A stretch of DNA of 64,000 nt from Cantharellus purpuraceus (lineage: Eukaryota; Basidiomycota; Agaricomycetes; Cantharellales; Hydnaceae). A program made the position numbers and the translations under genes. The notes under the pieces are model-generated. The model was not told the DNA's origin, made no database searches, and saw only the letters and a list, made by a program, of their open reading frames with translations. Shown piece after piece: positions 21,897-30,400 of the stretch (position 1 is its first letter; the number at the start of each line of letters is the position of its first letter). Where the stretch lies: assembly GCA_025174535.1 (NCBI GenBank), contig JALBUN010000036.1, positions 1-64,000 of the forward strand, given 5' to 3'.

Positions 21897-23057
21897 TTGA
21901 AAATGCCACAAATCTTTGAAGATATAAAAGCAATCAAAGGCTGGATAAGTGACAATGATGCACTGATAAAAGCTATGGCAAGTCAAATGGAAGTAAAAGA
22001 TGAATTAATATCTGATCTTATAAATGTCAAGTCTTGGATGAGTGAAAAGGATAGGCAGATCACTATACTTGAACAACAGGTTAATTCCCAGAGTCAGGAA
22101 ATTCAGGTGCTTAAGAAACAGGTTGAGGAAAAAAATACAATTATAACTACTTTGACATACAGGAAAGAGAATTTAGATAAACGGGTGAGTGAAATGAATG
22201 ATGTTGTATCAGGATTTGGAACAGTTATTCATAAACTTCAGAGACAGGTTAATAGGTGTGTTGCCACAATATCAGACCATGGAACAGATATTCATCAACA
22301 GGTCAATACACATAATGCAGAGAATCTTATATTGGACTATAGAACAGATATTTATAAACTTCAGAAACAGGTTAATAGATGTATTGCAACAATATCAGAC
22401 ATTGTGGAATGGAAATCTGAAGTGCATGAGTGGATTGTAGAAACAGATGATACTGTAGTGGAACTTGGAACAGACATTAATAAACTTCAGAAACAGGGTG
22501 ATAAATATAAAGCAATAATATCTGAGATTGTTGACTGGAAATTTGATATGAATCACTGGGCTGGAAAACAAGAACAGGAGGTAACAAGGTTACAGGAAAA
22601 TGGTACCAGAAAGGTGACATTTAAGATAGTGAAAAGAGGTGTAGACTATATACTTATAGACTCAGATCAGTCTTGTAGACTAAATAGAATGGAATTATTC
22701 ATAAATGGTGAGCCTAGAAAACTATCTACAATATATACTAGGAAGAATGAAATGTCATCATATGGCGTAGATGGTAATAGGATTAATTTTCAAACATGGA
22801 AGCAAGGAATGACTCAAGGTTCAAGGCATCAAGAAAAAGGTCTAAGGAACGATCTCAAACTCCTAGTTCAAGGCATCAAGAAAAAAGGTCTAAGGAACGA
22901 TCTGATTCAGACTCTGATCAATCTGATTCAGACTCTGATCAATCTGATTCAGACTCTGATCAATCTCAAATTCCTAGTTCAAGAAAAAGATGTAGAGGGA
23001 GAACCCAGTAATGTAAGCCTCCGAAGACGTAGGATACAAGGCATTCCATGCTTCTGA
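21897..23057 (+). CDS. Coiled-coil protein of Hb-b, 386 aa frame
   Basis: Same family as 533-1627; the first 320 or so residues match nearly throughout. Repeated heptad units contain the pattern KLQ.QVNRC.ATISD. After about 22,850 this frame reads hydrophobic repeats (IQTLINL), whereas the +1 frame (from 22796) reads an Arg/Ser-rich stretch and SDSDQS repeats ending SSRKRCRGRTQ, as in copy a. So one copy has shifted in the tail; the charged SDSDQS tail is probably ancestral. Function unknown. Start chosen to match copy a (MKMPQIFEDI). Confidence 0.65.
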   Translation: MKMPQIFEDIKAIKGWISDNDALIKAMASQMEVKDELISDLINVKSWMSEKDRQITILEQQVNSQSQEIQVLKKQVEEKNTIITTLTYRKENLDKRVSEMNDVVSGFGTVIHKLQRQVNRCVATISDHGTDIHQQVNTHNAENLILDYRTDIYKLQKQVNRCIATISDIVEWKSEVHEWIVETDDTVVELGTDINKLQKQGDKYKAIISEIVDWKFDMNHWAGKQEQEVTRLQENGTRKVTFKIVKRGVDYILIDSDQSCRLNRMELFINGEPRKLSTIYTRKNEMSSYGVDGNRINFQTWKQGMTQGSRHQEKGLRNDLKLLVQGIKKKGLRNDLIQTLINLIQTLINLIQTLINLKFLVQEKDVEGEPSNVSLRRRRIQGIPCF

Positions 23058-23062
23058 CAAGG

Positions 23063-23799
23063 TCACCTTGGAGTGAATGGCTGTCCATGAGCAGTCTAAT
23101 GATGTCCCTATCTGTCGTTTCATTTCTCCATGATTTCCCCTTTAGTAGCTCAACTTCACACGCTTCATCAGCTGGCTTGATCAGCATTTCTTGCATCATT
23201 TGCTCCTCATATTGTGTCGTTGTGCCCTGGGAATTTGTATATAAAAGGGCGCTAGTTTTCGCCTTTGGAATCAAAAAACAAGTTTTCAGCCAACGCTCTA
23301 AAGTCAAAGTCCAAGCTCTAAGTCTACACTCTACATCACAATCCATCATCTCTACACTGAGGTAAAACACCTTGGTTCAACGATCAGATTTCCCTCCGCC
23401 ACCGAGAGGTTGCTTCTCCTGAAACCAGCTTTCGCGTACCTTCCAACCGGGCTCCACATTGTCATTCAGTCACAGAGCACGATCAGCCATTGGGACCGAC
23501 CTTTAGCTCCCATCCCCATCCAACCACAGAGCACTATCCCACTTCCCTGTTACTTACCCCTCACCCTGATTGATCTTTGGAGTGCTGAACAACTGCGTTA
23601 CACACCGTCTGTTTGCTAGGATCTATTCCTTAAGCGAACCGACACCGAGTGACATCATCGGGCTGCTCAAGGACAACGATTCAATTATCTGGTACACCAT
23701 GCCGCTGCAAAGTCTCACCTACTGTCTGCTCAGTAAGTGCATCATTATCAACCCTCACAGCCAAAAGGCTGTCCTTTGATAATGTGATCAAACTGCTCC
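23063..23799 (+). repeat. P repeat, promoter/LTR-like, in Hb-b
   Basis: Inverse of 1-465 and of 8,790-9,375. It carries TATATAAAAGGGCGC at 23238-23252, a good TATA box followed by a spacing typical of an LTR promoter reading rightward, towards the cargo genes. TGACAAGGT occurs just before it (about 23055-23063) and again at about 23800-23808, possibly a target duplication, but the ends are not TG...CA. Because Hb-a carries the same repeat at the same junction, it was in place before the two copies separated. Confidence 0.55.
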
Positions 23800-23808
23800 T
23801 GACAAGGT

Positions 23809-24174
23809 GACCTTCCATCCGACGTCATTACCATGATATGATAATATCCAATCGGCTGGTACACCTATTTAGCTATGCAGCAAAGAATTTGGAATGAAAG
23901 ACTGGCAAGATAGGAAACAAGGAACTGGTAGAAGAATGATAGATGAAAGGACAGGGAATTCTGTATGGGACTTTGTTGTAGTATTCAGAACTAGTGCATG
24001 CATCTGGCTATTGACAACTTTAGAAAATATATATAATTCAATTTATAAATATTAGATAAAAATATGGATGTTTACTACAACATTCTGATTTGATTCACCA
24101 TTCTGCTCTTCAGAACTATGCACATATCTAGTAAAAAATGAAATAAATTTTATATATCCTTCTTTATTGACATC
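23809..24174. other. Hb-b noncoding spacer
   Basis: AT-rich stretch between the P repeat and the PD-(D/E)XK-like gene. No open frame on either strand that I would call. It may hold the promoter of the gene at 24175; no clear TATA box was identified. Confidence 0.4.
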
Positions 24175-24945
24175 ATGGGTAAAGATAAGAAGTGCAATGA
24201 TTGGAGTTCTCGTGATCTTTGGGATTATGGTATAATGGTTGACACACAATGGACTAAACAGTTTTTTGAGACAGATTTTAGAGATATTACTTTAGATATT
24301 GATGATGAGATCCTCAGTTTTGATTACAAAAAAGATGATGTGAAATGTTTAAAGGAGTCTTCAAGAAAATTTTTTACATACTTAGATAGATCTACTAGAG
24401 TCAGGGAAGGATCTACGTTGGTTAATGATTTTACCAGAGAAGTGCTCTTTCTTATGAAATATGACAAGGATGAAAGATTAATCATCACTCATAATAAAAT
24501 CCCTATGAATGTGAGGGGAAATATAACAAGAAATGTTATAGAGATGTGTGTTATAAAAAATGATAATGAGATACTGTTTTTTACACATGAGAACACAAAT
24601 CAGATAAATCCAGAACCGCAGATTATAGCAAGAGCTATAGCAGTTTTTCAATTGAATAACAAGATTAGGAAGAATAAGGGAAAAAGTGCTTTAGAGGAAA
24701 TGACAATACCTTGCATTCAAACATCGAGAAAAGTCCCCCAGTTTTACCTAGTAACTGTTACAAGAGAGCTTGATCATGCTATCACAGAAGGGTTGTTTTC
24801 AGAAGTGATAACAAATGTAAGGTGTTGTTTCCCTGTAACAGTAACAGGTATGAAACATATTAATAGTAGAAAGAATGTTCTACAGTGTTTTGAAGCATTT
24901 AAGAAGTTTGTAGATATACTTGATAGGAAATTAGATGAGAAATAA
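24175..24945 (+). CDS. Possible PD-(D/E)XK nuclease-like cargo protein, 256 aa
   Basis: Intact frame. Around residues 75-150 the layout EGSTLVNDFTREVL ... VIEMCVIKNDNEILFFTHENT ... PQIIARAIAVFQLNN resembles the strand/acidic/helix layout of PD-(D/E)XK-fold proteins seen in fungal transposon-rich genomes, with an acidic residue before the second strand and E in the third. The C-terminal half (VPQFYLVTVTRELDHAI ... GMKHINSRKNVLQCFEAFKKF) also fits that type as I remember it. The assignment rests on pattern only. As cargo of a DNA transposon it might help cleavage or act on competing DNA; that is inference. Confidence 0.4.
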   Translation: MGKDKKCNDWSSRDLWDYGIMVDTQWTKQFFETDFRDITLDIDDEILSFDYKKDDVKCLKESSRKFFTYLDRSTRVREGSTLVNDFTREVLFLMKYDKDERLIITHNKIPMNVRGNITRNVIEMCVIKNDNEILFFTHENTNQINPEPQIIARAIAVFQLNNKIRKNKGKSALEEMTIPCIQTSRKVPQFYLVTVTRELDHAITEGLFSEVITNVRCCFPVTVTGMKHINSRKNVLQCFEAFKKFVDILDRKLDEK

Positions 24946-24983
24946 TGAGTTTTTAAAATTAATATATAATAACCAGAGACACC

Positions 24984-25163
24984 ATGTTGAATATACCTGA
25001 GATTGGTGATAAGGTATCATTTATCAATGCAAGAACACAAATGACAGTGACAGGTATTGTTACATTAGTAACTGGCACTTTGTCAGATGATACTTTGCTA
25101 ATAACTGTTACTTATGATGACAATGAGATTCAGCTACCACTACGTGCACTACAACAAGTATAA
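24984..25163 (+). CDS. Small beta-rich protein, 59 aa
   Basis: A short frame starting MLNIPEIGDKVSF and ending ALQQV. Length 59 residues, 38 bp after the preceding gene, same strand. The pattern GDKVSF...TGIV...D..L..VTYDD.E..LPLRAL suggests a small SH3- or Tudor-like barrel. Function unknown. Clean stop and no Cys or low-complexity bias. Confidence 0.45.
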   Translation: MLNIPEIGDKVSFINARTQMTVTGIVTLVTGTLSDDTLLITVTYDDNEIQLPLRALQQV

Positions 25164-25214
25164 GATAAATCAGATAAGTGAATATGCAATATTTTTATTC
25201 ACTCAAATGAAGGC

Positions 25215-25439
25215 ATGTGTGGTGATAGTGAAAAAATTCAAATTACTTGGAAGTGCAATCATATAACTACTACATCTGTAGTTACAGATTGTAAGGATAT
25301 TAAATGTCCTAAGAGCTCTGAACATTCAAAAAATACTCATCATGATACTAATGGTACTTATTGTTGTGTGAACAAAAGTTCAAATCTTGAAATTATCCAA
25401 GTGAAAATAGATGAAAAATGTTGTGAGTGTAGAAACTAG
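25215..25439 (+). CDS. Cys-rich small protein, 74 aa
   Basis: Frame of 74 codons with eleven Cys residues, including a CNH pair, C(x5)C spacing (CKDIKC), a CC pair in TYCCVN, and CCEC at the end. No signal peptide, so a zinc-binding fold is more likely than a secreted disulphide protein. Not recognised. It lies in the run of short same-strand genes of Hb-b. Confidence 0.4.
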   Translation: MCGDSEKIQITWKCNHITTTSVVTDCKDIKCPKSSEHSKNTHHDTNGTYCCVNKSSNLEIIQVKIDEKCCECRN

Positions 25440-25550
25440 GACTTTTAAATCAACTCCTTATGAGGATTCTTTGAACATCTGATTTCTTATACTTTGGAAT
25501 ATAATGTCAATAGCATTAGAACACTCTTCAAACTGAGCTTCTATGCTGTA

Positions 25551-26108
25551 TCAAGAGGAAGGATATACAACAATTGAAACACCCTGATTGTTATTGGTGG
25601 TTTCATATAATTTTAACCTACCATCCTTAGTTATGATCATACCATAGATTGTGATTTTACTTTTCTTGAAAACTCTCTGCTGTTGTTTCAATGCAACAAC
25701 CATTGACGTAACCAAATTGTTATACACATCACAGTTCTTACAAGTTTCCCCAGCAATAGAAATATCACACTTCTTGCCAGTTTCTCTAGCAATAGAAATA
25801 TTACAACTAGGCAGATTATCCTGTTGCATGGTTTGCAGACTTGACATACAATGATTTTGTTGAATCCAGGTTGAATTACTTATTTCATTGCCCTTTTCAA
25901 TCATCTTATTGTACAGTGCTTCTGGTGTTTTATCTCTTTCCTGAGAAACCGATCCAGCTGGAAAGAAGTCCTTTGGGGGATTTCTTAATCTGAATTTTAT
26001 GTAGATGGTGTCAGAGTCTATATACAAAGGATTTTCATCATCCTCTGGTTCTTTTTTAACAAAGACAGTAGATATTTTATGAACAACTTGCTTAGAGACA
26101 GACAACAT
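25551..26108 (-). CDS. Unknown protein, 185 aa, opposite strand
   Basis: The only minus-strand gene in Hb-b, converging on the small genes to its left and diverging from 26205. Acidic N-terminal segment (EPEDDENPLYIDSD), a Gln/Asn-rich middle with a tandem pair ISIARETGKKC / ISIAGETCKNC, and a basic C-terminus. A start at MLSVSKQVV fits. About 95 bp separate it from the divergent frame at 26205, so a shared promoter is possible. No family recognised. Confidence 0.45.
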   Translation of the reverse strand: MLSVSKQVVHKISTVFVKKEPEDDENPLYIDSDTIYIKFRLRNPPKDFFPAGSVSQERDKTPEALYNKMIEKGNEISNSTWIQQNHCMSSLQTMQQDNLPSCNISIARETGKKCDISIAGETCKNCDVYNNLVTSMVVALKQQQRVFKKSKITIYGMIITKDGRLKLYETTNNNQGVSIVVYPSS

Positions 26109-26204
26109 AGCTTCATAGAATAAATATTATTTAATTTAAAATTCAATTATCAAAAAAATGAACATATTTTTGTTTTACTGTAATATAAGAGTATCTTAGT
26201 CAAA

Positions 26205-26405
26205 ATGCCCTCAGACCAGCAAAAACGCACAAAGGAGCAAAAAGAGAAAGAGCAAAAAGAGAAAGAAGAAAAAGAGCTTCAGCAACTTAAAATGTGGAAT
26301 GATCAAAGGGACAGAGCATATAATAAGTTGATGGACAATCATTGGAATTTTCTATACACAAAGTGGCCTGTCTTAGAACACAAAAATATCATAGAACAAA
26401 ACTAA
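26205..26405 (+). CDS. Charged helical ORF, 66 aa, before transposase
   Basis: Lys/Glu-rich helix (EQKEKEQKEKEEKELQQLK) followed by WNDQRDRAYNKLMDNHWNF. It may be a separate small protein or the first exon of the transposase: a good acceptor TTGTTTTCAG lies at about 26489-26498, just before the transposase homology starts. I could not find a donor that keeps the frame. Confidence 0.35.
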   Translation: MPSDQQKRTKEQKEKEQKEKEEKELQQLKMWNDQRDRAYNKLMDNHWNFLYTKWPVLEHKNIIEQN

Positions 26406-26481
26406 AAGATATGAATGACATGGATGATGTAAAAAAGTAGTATATAACAAGCTTGGACCAATACCAGTATTTTTCTTTCTT

Positions 26482-27679
26482 GTGGTATTGTTTTCAGTTG
26501 AAGAACATTCTACACCTTATAGAGAGATAGAAAAAGGCTTGTTAGTACTATATCATCTACTCAAAGGTCCTACTTATGAAGAAATAGGAAATTTCATGCC
26601 ATCAAGTAGCTTTTATGATGTTCATAAGGAATTTTATGGTCGTCTGCATCATCTTAACTTTGATCTAGATAAACAAGTTACTGATTCACTGCGTACAATG
26701 TTCTCAAATATAATAATAAGGATATTATCAGCTCTTATAAAGAATCCTCCAAAAATGGAATCAGTGACATTACTTCTTGATGGTCATGATACAAGAGGAA
26801 TTTTGATTGGATCGGCATCTGAAGAGGGGTACTCACATAAATTTAAAAAGGCAGGATTTCGTACTCAAGTATGCATTGACATTAATCAAATGGTTCTATT
26901 CACCTCACCTTCATTGGCATGTAAACTAAATCCTGATGCAAAAATGTTTGTAGAGATGGCTGTATGGAATAAAATAGATAAGATTGATCAGATAGGCTTT
27001 GATGGAGCTTATCCATCTGCTATTCCAGAAGTAGTAAAGGCAAGTATATTAAAGCCTAAGAACTTCTTTTATCCTTTTCGGAAGCCAAAAAATGTTGAAC
27101 TTAAACCTGAAGAAAAGATTTTTAATAAGAAGTTTGGTGCCTTTCGTTCAACAGTAGAAGCATTCTTTGGAGGGTTTGCAATATTGTTTGAAAAATTTGA
27201 TAATAAGAGATCTATTAGAACTACAAATCCTGCTGTCTTTAATCTGGAATTAAAGGTAGCATGTCTATTATGGAATATTAAGAAATTTGTAGAACTACGT
27301 AAGATCAAACCATCTCCTTATCATGAAAAATGGTGTGAACAATATTTTGATTACCCTGAGGAAGAGGACCCAGATATTGAGCCACCCAGATCATTACTGG
27401 AAAGAGCAGAAGATGTTGACAAGATGACTCAATCTCAACAACGACTATTAGAAAGATGTGAGTATGATGTGGAGATGCATTATGAGACTGAAAATGAAGT
27501 AGAACAAATAATAAGGCAAAGAAAAAGGAAAGTACGTAGAATATTTAGTTAAATGGAAATGTTATGCAGAGAAAACTTGGGAAGCAACATCAAGCTTTAA
27601 ATCTACAGAATGTATTAAAGAGTATTGGAAAGACAATAGTAATAGTATTATTGTATACCTATGCTACATTCAACTGTAA
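26482..27679 (+). CDS. DDE_Tnp_4/Harbinger-like transposase with shifted chromodomain
   Basis: The main frame (356 codons) has a DDE layout: LLLDGHDTRG (Asp100), IGFDGAYP (Asp174) and FRSTVEAFFGGF (Glu226), the last followed by a helical block ending LLWNIKKFVE, as in PIF/Harbinger-type DDE_Tnp_4 enzymes. It would cut and join the element ends; the 3-bp TSD agrees. Near 27529 the frame ends shortly after EVEQIIRQRKRK, but the +1 frame continues as a chromodomain, YVEYLVKWKCYAEKTWEA, to a stop at 27677-27679. The switch is at an A5-GG run, so either a 1-nt indel or a programmed shift. A chromodomain on this transposase class is unusual; it could direct insertion to marked chromatin. Confidence 0.7.
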
Positions 27680-27735
27680 TTTTTTTTTCCCAGAATAAAA
27701 TTGAATATTTGTATGTTTTATACTTATAGGTATCT

Positions 27736-28233
27736 ATGGAGACTGATCCATTACTGAAACAGCGTCTCAATCAACAGTTTTACCAAAAGCCTTTTCACAG
27801 CAATCCACACCGGCTAGCTAATTGTACAACGTGTGACTGGTACCCCTTTGGGCAGTATCTGGACCGTTCATATGCTGAAGGTGAAGTGTTCCAGCTTTCA
27901 AAGTATCCTCATATCAAATATGTATTTCTTGGTCTACAACCTGATAAAATAGGCTATAATGAAAGTGATCCTATTTTTGTAGCAGAATTTGTAGGTTTTC
28001 TGAATAAAACCAACAGATTTGTAAGTGGTTCTGATCCAACCTCTGGATATGCACACATTATAACCACACATGTGAATCAGGCGTTTGTTAGACAGCCAGG
28101 CCCAGATATAAATAGGCAGAAACTATATCTTGGCCGTACAGTGCACATGATCTACATAACTAGTATTGGTATACTATTGGCTTTGCTGTGTTGGACAGTG
28201 TCCAGACATACCAATGAAGATAAGAATTCATAA
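27736..28233 (+). CDS. Tail-anchored unknown protein, 165 aa
   Basis: Open frame starting METDPLLKQRL, 56 bp after the chromodomain stop. An acceptor-like TATAG lies just before it, so it could also be a downstream exon. Residues 1-140 are soluble in character, with CTTCDWYPFGQYLD and a KTNRFVSGSDPTSGYAH loop. Residues about 143-160 (YITSIGILLALLCW) form one membrane segment, followed by a short charged tail. Not recognised. A membrane protein is unexpected as DNA-transposon cargo. Confidence 0.45.
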   Translation: METDPLLKQRLNQQFYQKPFHSNPHRLANCTTCDWYPFGQYLDRSYAEGEVFQLSKYPHIKYVFLGLQPDKIGYNESDPIFVAEFVGFLNKTNRFVSGSDPTSGYAHIITTHVNQAFVRQPGPDINRQKLYLGRTVHMIYITSIGILLALLCWTVSRHTNEDKNS

Positions 28234-28312
28234 TGGCATGTCTAAATCTATGGAGAAAGAAGCTTGTTGATGATATAAGGTGATGATTTTTGTTTTTAAA
28301 ATGACCTCCCTA

Positions 28313-28867
28313 GACGCTTGTTCGGAATCATGTCAGTATACAATATTCTGATGTATATGAGATATACATCAGGATTTCAATGATACATAAAGCCAGGGAG
28401 TTACAATTTGGATATCTTAAAAGATTTCGGATGTGTGAAATTTTCATAAATATAAACATATATTCTATATTTTAATAAACTTTAAAAGATAAGATATTTG
28501 GTTGAGATGAACATAATCATTTACATGGATATAATATATGAATATAGTTGGTATTATATAGGGTATTTAGATATACAAATACCAGGTGGGGATTAAAGAT
28601 AGTTCAAATTATGTTACAAGTATTGTATAAGAAAGAATCAATGATATTTGGATGTTCCTTCAAGAGAGTTGCCACCACTAAATGGGGAAAAAACAATTAT
28701 TTTTGAGAATTATGCCAAAATATCACAATATGTTTTAATCTAGTATATTGTGTAAAATTTGAGAATCATGTTGAAATATGAAAATAAGTTTGAATTGAAG
28801 TGTATTGTATAAAATTTGAGGAAAATAGGTTGTACATATGTATTTGTTGTATTTCTGAATAAGCGTC
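28313..28867 (+). repeat. Right terminal unit of Hb-b, 555 bp
   Basis: Direct repeat of 20798-21362 with the same inverted ends GACGCTTGTTCGGAA and TTCTGAATAAGCGTC. It includes a perfect hairpin TGATGTATAT-GAG-ATATACATCA near 28347-28369. Followed by ATA, the right copy of the 3-bp target duplication. Confidence 0.85.
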
Positions 28868-29223
28868 ATAGGAACCCAGACATCTGTCCCCATCGGAGTC
28901 AGACATATTCACATAAGGCCATTGGCCTCAGAGACCCACCACTGGAGTAACTATTATTAGATTTCAAATATGTATTTAAGTTGTACACCTGGGGACTTCA
29001 TTCCCCAGTTCAAATATTGAATCACACCTAGCTCCTAAGTCCAATCTGAATTATCTAAGTCATACTCCATCTCCAAAATCTTGGACACTGGTATTAGTGA
29101 GGGTGCAGCACATAAGCTGAAGCCAAGTCCATTCTGACCCCCTGATGCACCCCAATCCCACTCCAACTCCAACCCCAAACTCTGATCCAAGTTCCAACCT
29201 CCAATCAGACCTAGTGTGTAACA
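28868..29223 (+). repeat. Gyp-B 5' LTR, second part
   Basis: Continues the LTR from CATAGGAACCCAG to CTAGTGTGTAACA at 29223. It matches 49139-49485 of Gyp-D with most CpG sites changed to TpG or CpA (for example GTGCGTAACA to GTGTGTAACA). Confidence 0.85.
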
Positions 29224-29257
29224 GTATATTTGAACTGCTGTACTCATTCCTACCCCA

Positions 29258-30400
29258 ATGCCATGATCCACCACCAATTCCAAATGTACATGAACCATCG
29301 AAGTGCCTGCTCCCAGCATCAACACCATCCCTGAGGTCATCAAAGAACTGATGGGTCACATAGAGGCTGTCAATGAAGAGGATGATACTCCACCCTCCCC
29401 AAATCTGGTGCAAGCCATCTCCCTGCTTGCCAGCAGCATCCATACCCCACAAACTCCTAAGTCCCAGACCAAGGTCCAGGAACCCAACCCTTTTGATGGC
29501 TCCAATCCACACAAACTCCAACCATTCCTGGTGCAATGCCAGTTGAATTTCTGTGACCACCCCAACACATTCACATCTGATTGGGCGAAGGTCACCTTCG
29601 CCATGTCCTATCTCAAGGGCACCACACTGGACTACTTCGAGCCAGCACTCATGGATGACTCTGATGATCTGATATGGTCAGAGGACTACTCCAACTTCAT
29701 CTCCAAACTCCAGACCAATTTTGGTCCTTACAACCCCAAGGCCAATGCTGAGAACAAACTCAATCAACTTTGGATGAAGGAAAACCACAAGATTGCAAAA
29801 TACATTGTTAGTTTCCAGCAGCTAGCTCCAAAGGTCCAATGGGGCAATGCCACACTCTGATGCCAATTTTATGTTGGCCTCCCATCCCACATCAAGGACA
29901 AGATATCACATGTCAGTAAGCTGGATACTCTGGTTAACCTTTGCAAGCTCACCCAATCCATTGACACCCATTATTGGGAACATCAATCTGAGGTCTCTTG
30001 CAAAAATTCAGCTAACAACAAGTCAGACAAATTGTCAGACAAGACCCCAAAGTCCAACAAGGGGTCCAATAAGAAGACCACCCCTGACTCTGGCCAAAAG
30101 TCAAACACTGGTAATGCTGCCACTTCCGGTTCCAGTCAAAATAACTCCAGCCCCAGCAACAACTCTGGAGCTTGCAAGAGTACTCCAGACCTCTCCACCA
30201 AGCTGAGAAAGGATGGCAAACTTACCCAGCAGGAACACCAGCGCTGCATGGACAACAACCTCTGTCTGTTCTGCAGAAAGCCTGGTCATCAAGCCAAGGA
30301 TTGCAACAAGGCAACCTTGTCCACTGCAAAAGCAAAGGGCCATGCAGCCAATGCTACAATGGACAAGTCTGACACCAAGGCGACAGACCAAAAAAAATAG
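29258..30400 (+). pseudogene. Gyp-B gag
   Basis: Starts at ATG 29258, 34 nt after the LTR, but codon 3 is TGA where Gyp-D has CGA. Gag domain at 29,510-29,860 (FLVQCQLNFCDHP, SYLKGTTLDYFEPAL) and zinc knuckle CLFCRKPGHQAKDC near 30,265. The second frame ends at TAG 30398-30400 directly after an A8 run. Arg residues of Gyp-D are often Cys, Gln, His or stop here. Not functional. Confidence 0.85.

Larger units (their letters stand above)
20798..28867 (+). mobile_element. Hb-b: 8,070-bp Harbinger-like composite element
   Basis: A complete element with TSD ATA at 20795-20797 and 28868-28870. The empty site CACCATAGGAACCC is seen in other LTR copies (for example 49139-49152). It is bounded by two directly repeated units of 565 and 555 bp (20798-21362 and 28313-28867), each with its own inverted ends GACGCTT.TTC.GAA. 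The inner flanks of the units (TTA after the first, CTA before the second) do not match their outer flanks, so the whole 8 kb moved as one. Inside are a coiled-coil gene, P repeat, a PD-(D/E)XK-like gene, three small or unknown ORFs, an opposite-strand ORF, a DDE transposase with chromodomain frame, and a membrane-tail protein. Confidence 0.85.

Noticed and set aside
23055..23808. P repeat in Hb-b as a clean solo LTR with TSD TGACAAGGT
   Set aside because: The flanking match is suggestive, but the ends are not TG...CA, the duplication would be 9 bp, and Hb-a lacks a matching border.
20798..28867. Hb-b as an LTR retrotransposon because of its long direct terminal repeats
   Set aside because: Ends are GACGCTT...AAGCGTC rather than TG...CA, the target duplication is 3 bp, and the enzyme is a DDE transposase with no RT or gag.
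20798..28867. Hb-b as a Maverick/Polinton
   Set aside because: Too short, direct rather than only inverted terminal repeats, 3-bp instead of 6-bp duplication, and no polymerase or capsid genes seen.
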